Assembly: GCF_012222825.1 (NCBI RefSeq)
Contig: NZ_CP038017.1
Location: 496,001-560,000 of the forward strand
Direction: 5' to 3'
Length of the DNA: 64,000 bases
Origin: Allofrancisella frigidaquae
Lineage (GTDB): Bacteria; Pseudomonadota; Gammaproteobacteria; Francisellales; Francisellaceae
Every line of letters begins with the position of its first letter. The first letter of the stretch is position 1. Under the pieces are notes generated by a model. It saw only the letters and a program-made list of their open reading frames with translations, did no database searches and had not been told where the DNA came from. Shown one piece after another: positions 62,087 through 64,000 of the stretch. The translations under genes were made by a program, and so were the position numbers.

Positions 62087-63310
62087 ATGATCGATATTGA
62101 TAACATCAGAAAAGATTTTCCTTTTCTAGCTCAAAGTGTAAATAATAAACCGGTAGTTTTTTTTGATACGGGAGCATCAGCACAGAAACCACAAGTAGTA
62201 ATTGATGCAGTAGCTAATGCTTATGCTTTTAGTTATGCAAATGTGCATAGAGGAGTATACTTTTTAAGTCAAGAAGCTAGTGATAGATATGAGAATGTTC
62301 GCGCTATAGTTAAAGAATTTATTAACGCAAAATCTCAGAATGAAATAGTAATGACAAAAGGTTCTACAGAAGCTATTAATTTGGTAGCTAATTCATTAGG
62401 TAATGCTGTTTTACACGAAGAAGATGAGATAGTAGTAACTGAAATGGAGCATCATGCAAATTTTGTACCCTGGCAGATGTTATGCAAGAACAAAAACTTT
62501 AGCTTTAAAGTTGCTAAAATTACTGATAATGGCGAGCTTGATGTAGATAATTTGTTATCTTTAATTACTGCTAAAACTAAGGTTTTAGCTATCACGCTTT
62601 GCTCGAATGTATTAGGTACGATTAATCCTGTAAAAGAGATTATTCATAAGGTTAAGAACATTAATCCTAATATCCTTGTATTAGTTGACGGAGCCCAGGC
62701 TGTAATCCATGCTAAAATAGATGTTCAAGACTTAGGTTGCGATTTTTTTGTTTTTTCTAGCCATAAACTTTATGGTCCTACAGGGGTTGGTGTTTTATAT
62801 GGAAAATATGATTTATTAAATCAACTGCCCCCTTATAACTATGGTGGTGATATGGTAGAAGACGTAACGATAGAGAAAACTACATTTGCATTACCTCCAT
62901 ACAAATTTGAGGCTGGCACACCTGATATTGTTGGAGTTATTGGCTTTGGTCGAGCAATTGAGTATGTGAACTCTATAGGTATGGAAAATATCGCTAATTA
63001 TGAACAAAAACTTTTAGATTATGCGACTTTTGAGCTGGAAAATATAGAAGGCTTACATATTGTTGGAAAAGCAAAGCATAAAGCAGCGGTTATTACTTTT
63101 ACTGTAGAAGGATGTAATGCTAGCGATATTGGAGAATTACTTGCTATAAAAGGAATTTGTGTACGTACAGGTAAACATTGCGCGCATCCATTGTTGTACA
63201 GGTTTGGGGTTACTTCAACAGTTAGAATGTCATTTGGTATGTATAATACATTCCAAGAGATAGACTTATTTATAACTGCTTTAAAAAAAGTAATATCTCA
63301 ATTAAAATAG
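62087..63310 (+). CDS. sufS: Cysteine desulfurase SufS
   Basis: The 407-residue PLP enzyme takes sulfur from cysteine for Fe-S cluster assembly. The PLP lysine is in SSHKLYGPTG near 226, and the catalytic Cys near 366 in RTGKHCAHPLL, the group II (SufS) pattern. TKGSTEAINLVA and DGAQAVIH are also conserved. It is first of sufS-sufA-sufT in this window; sufBCD are not visible here and SufE is not adjacent. Confidence 0.93.
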   Translation: MIDIDNIRKDFPFLAQSVNNKPVVFFDTGASAQKPQVVIDAVANAYAFSYANVHRGVYFLSQEASDRYENVRAIVKEFINAKSQNEIVMTKGSTEAINLVANSLGNAVLHEEDEIVVTEMEHHANFVPWQMLCKNKNFSFKVAKITDNGELDVDNLLSLITAKTKVLAITLCSNVLGTINPVKEIIHKVKNINPNILVLVDGAQAVIHAKIDVQDLGCDFFVFSSHKLYGPTGVGVLYGKYDLLNQLPPYNYGGDMVEDVTIEKTTFALPPYKFEAGTPDIVGVIGFGRAIEYVNSIGMENIANYEQKLLDYATFELENIEGLHIVGKAKHKAAVITFTVEGCNASDIGELLAIKGICVRTGKHCAHPLLYRFGVTSTVRMSFGMYNTFQEIDLFITALKKVISQLK

Positions 63311-63336
63311 TCAGATATATTAAGAGGTTTGGCACT

Positions 63337-63690
63337 ATGGTAGAAATTTTTAACCCTACAAATAATATATTAGAAGTTACAGAATCAGCTGCGAAGCATT
63401 TTAAGAAACACCTAGAAAAACACCCGCAAAGTATAGGTGTTTATATTGGTACTAAGGTTATGGGATGCTCAGGGCTATCTTATGATATAGATTTTGTTGA
63501 GAGTAAGCCATTAGAGACTACAGAAGTAGTACAACATGGATTAAAGTTTTTTGTATCTGATAAATCTAAAGATTTTCTTAATGGATTAAAGATAGATTAT
63601 GTTAAACATGAATTTGGCTTATATAAGTTAGAGTATACTAATCCAAACGAGTCAGCTCGTTGTGGTTGTGGTGAAAGCTTTACAGTTTAG
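63337..63690 (+). CDS. A-type Fe-S cluster carrier (SufA/ErpA family)
   Basis: The 117-residue HesB/IscA-fold protein receives and delivers Fe-S clusters. The three cluster-binding Cys are visible: one in MGCSGLSYDIDF near 45 and two in the C-terminal CGCGESF. Gene order behind sufS suggests the SufA role, but ErpA/IscA type cannot be excluded. A 26-base gap separates it from sufS. Confidence 0.88.
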   Translation: MVEIFNPTNNILEVTESAAKHFKKHLEKHPQSIGVYIGTKVMGCSGLSYDIDFVESKPLETTEVVQHGLKFFVSDKSKDFLNGLKIDYVKHEFGLYKLEYTNPNESARCGCGESFTV

Positions 63691-63698
63691 GAATAATA

Positions 63699-64000
63699 AT
63701 GAAACCTACAGATGTAACAATAATAAGAAGACAGGTAAAAGCAATAGCAGTTCCATTTGGTAATGAGATTGAACTAATGCCAGGACAAGAGGTACTTGTA
63801 ACTCAAGATAAAGGTGGAAGTTTTACTTTAAATGTTAATGGAAACTTACTTCACTTAGATGGAAAAGATGCTGATGCAATTGGTAAGCAAATAGTGAGAT
63901 ACCCTGTTGAAGATTATAATATAAAAGCAGGAGATCCTATTAATATGGATGCCATTTGGGATCAGATGAAGACTGTTTATGATCCAGAAATTCCAGTAAA
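63699..64000 (+). CDS. sufT: SufT/MIP18-family Fe-S assembly factor (cut by window end)
   Basis: The first 100 codons are present, starting at the ATG at 63699, 8 bases after sufA. The PGQEVLVTQDKGGSFTLNVNG segment leads into AIWDQMKTVYDPEIPV, the start of the DUF59 domain of SufT proteins. The rest lies beyond the window. SufT supports maturation of Fe-S proteins alongside the Suf machinery. Confidence 0.85.
   Translation, partial: MKPTDVTIIRRQVKAIAVPFGNEIELMPGQEVLVTQDKGGSFTLNVNGNLLHLDGKDADAIGKQIVRYPVEDYNIKAGDPINMDAIWDQMKTVYDPEIPV

Overview
The window is AT-rich, gene-dense chromosomal DNA of a gammaproteobacterium. The housekeeping proteins and the insertion-sequence complement (IS630, IS5 and IS256 types) point to the Francisella lineage (Francisellaceae). 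I infer the genus from protein style and gene content, not from a database match. No CRISPR array, rRNA operon, prophage or secretion-system cluster is visible. One tRNA (tRNA-Lys, UUU) is present.

Layout. 0-3 kb: a lipase-like gene and its lipoprotein partner, bracketed by an IS256 end and a degraded IS5 copy. 3-12 kb: serS, gpmI, ydiJ, tRNA-Lys, a cold-shock gene, the pyrimidine-salvage pair udp-cdd, and miaE, then an IS630 element. 13-19 kb: a leftward run of lptF, lptG, two M16 peptidases, rsmD and a UPF0126 membrane protein. 19-30.5 kb: rightward pepA, guaB, thiamine pyrophosphokinase, pgi, a lone minor pseudopilin, greA, uvrA and ftsH. 30.5-49.5 kb: an accessory zone where single leftward genes with eukaryote-like or effector-like domains sit between core genes (deoD, secA, rplU-rpmA, potGHI) and IS elements or remnants. 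49.7-64 kb: serB, a DUF475 protein, a DUF3301 protein, a GST-like protein, alr, an amino-acid permease, the second lipase/lipoprotein pair, pheA, a 5'-nucleotidase, a SprT-like metalloprotein, sdaA, and the Fe-S genes sufS-sufA-sufT (sufT runs off the end).

How the genes work together. udp and cdd salvage uridine and cytidine, and deoD salvages purine nucleosides. LptF and LptG are the inner-membrane channel of lipopolysaccharide export. PotGHI is a polyamine importer lacking a local binding protein. SufS, SufA and SufT supply Fe-S assembly. SerB makes serine and SdaA degrades it.

The unusual content is the accessory set: (i) a protein of about 913 residues combining an OTU-type cysteine-protease signature with two classical eukaryotic C2H2 zinc fingers joined by a TGEKP linker; (ii) two paralogous proteins with a possible Cys-His-Asp protease domain followed by 42-residue ankyrin-like repeats, one broken by a small deletion at the presumed catalytic Cys; (iii) a kinase-fold protein; (iv) two copies of a lipase-lipoprotein gene pair that looks like a toxin/effector with a membrane-anchored partner. 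Together they suggest a host-associated (protist or animal) bacterium carrying a dispersed, decaying effector repertoire. No experimental function can be read from sequence alone.
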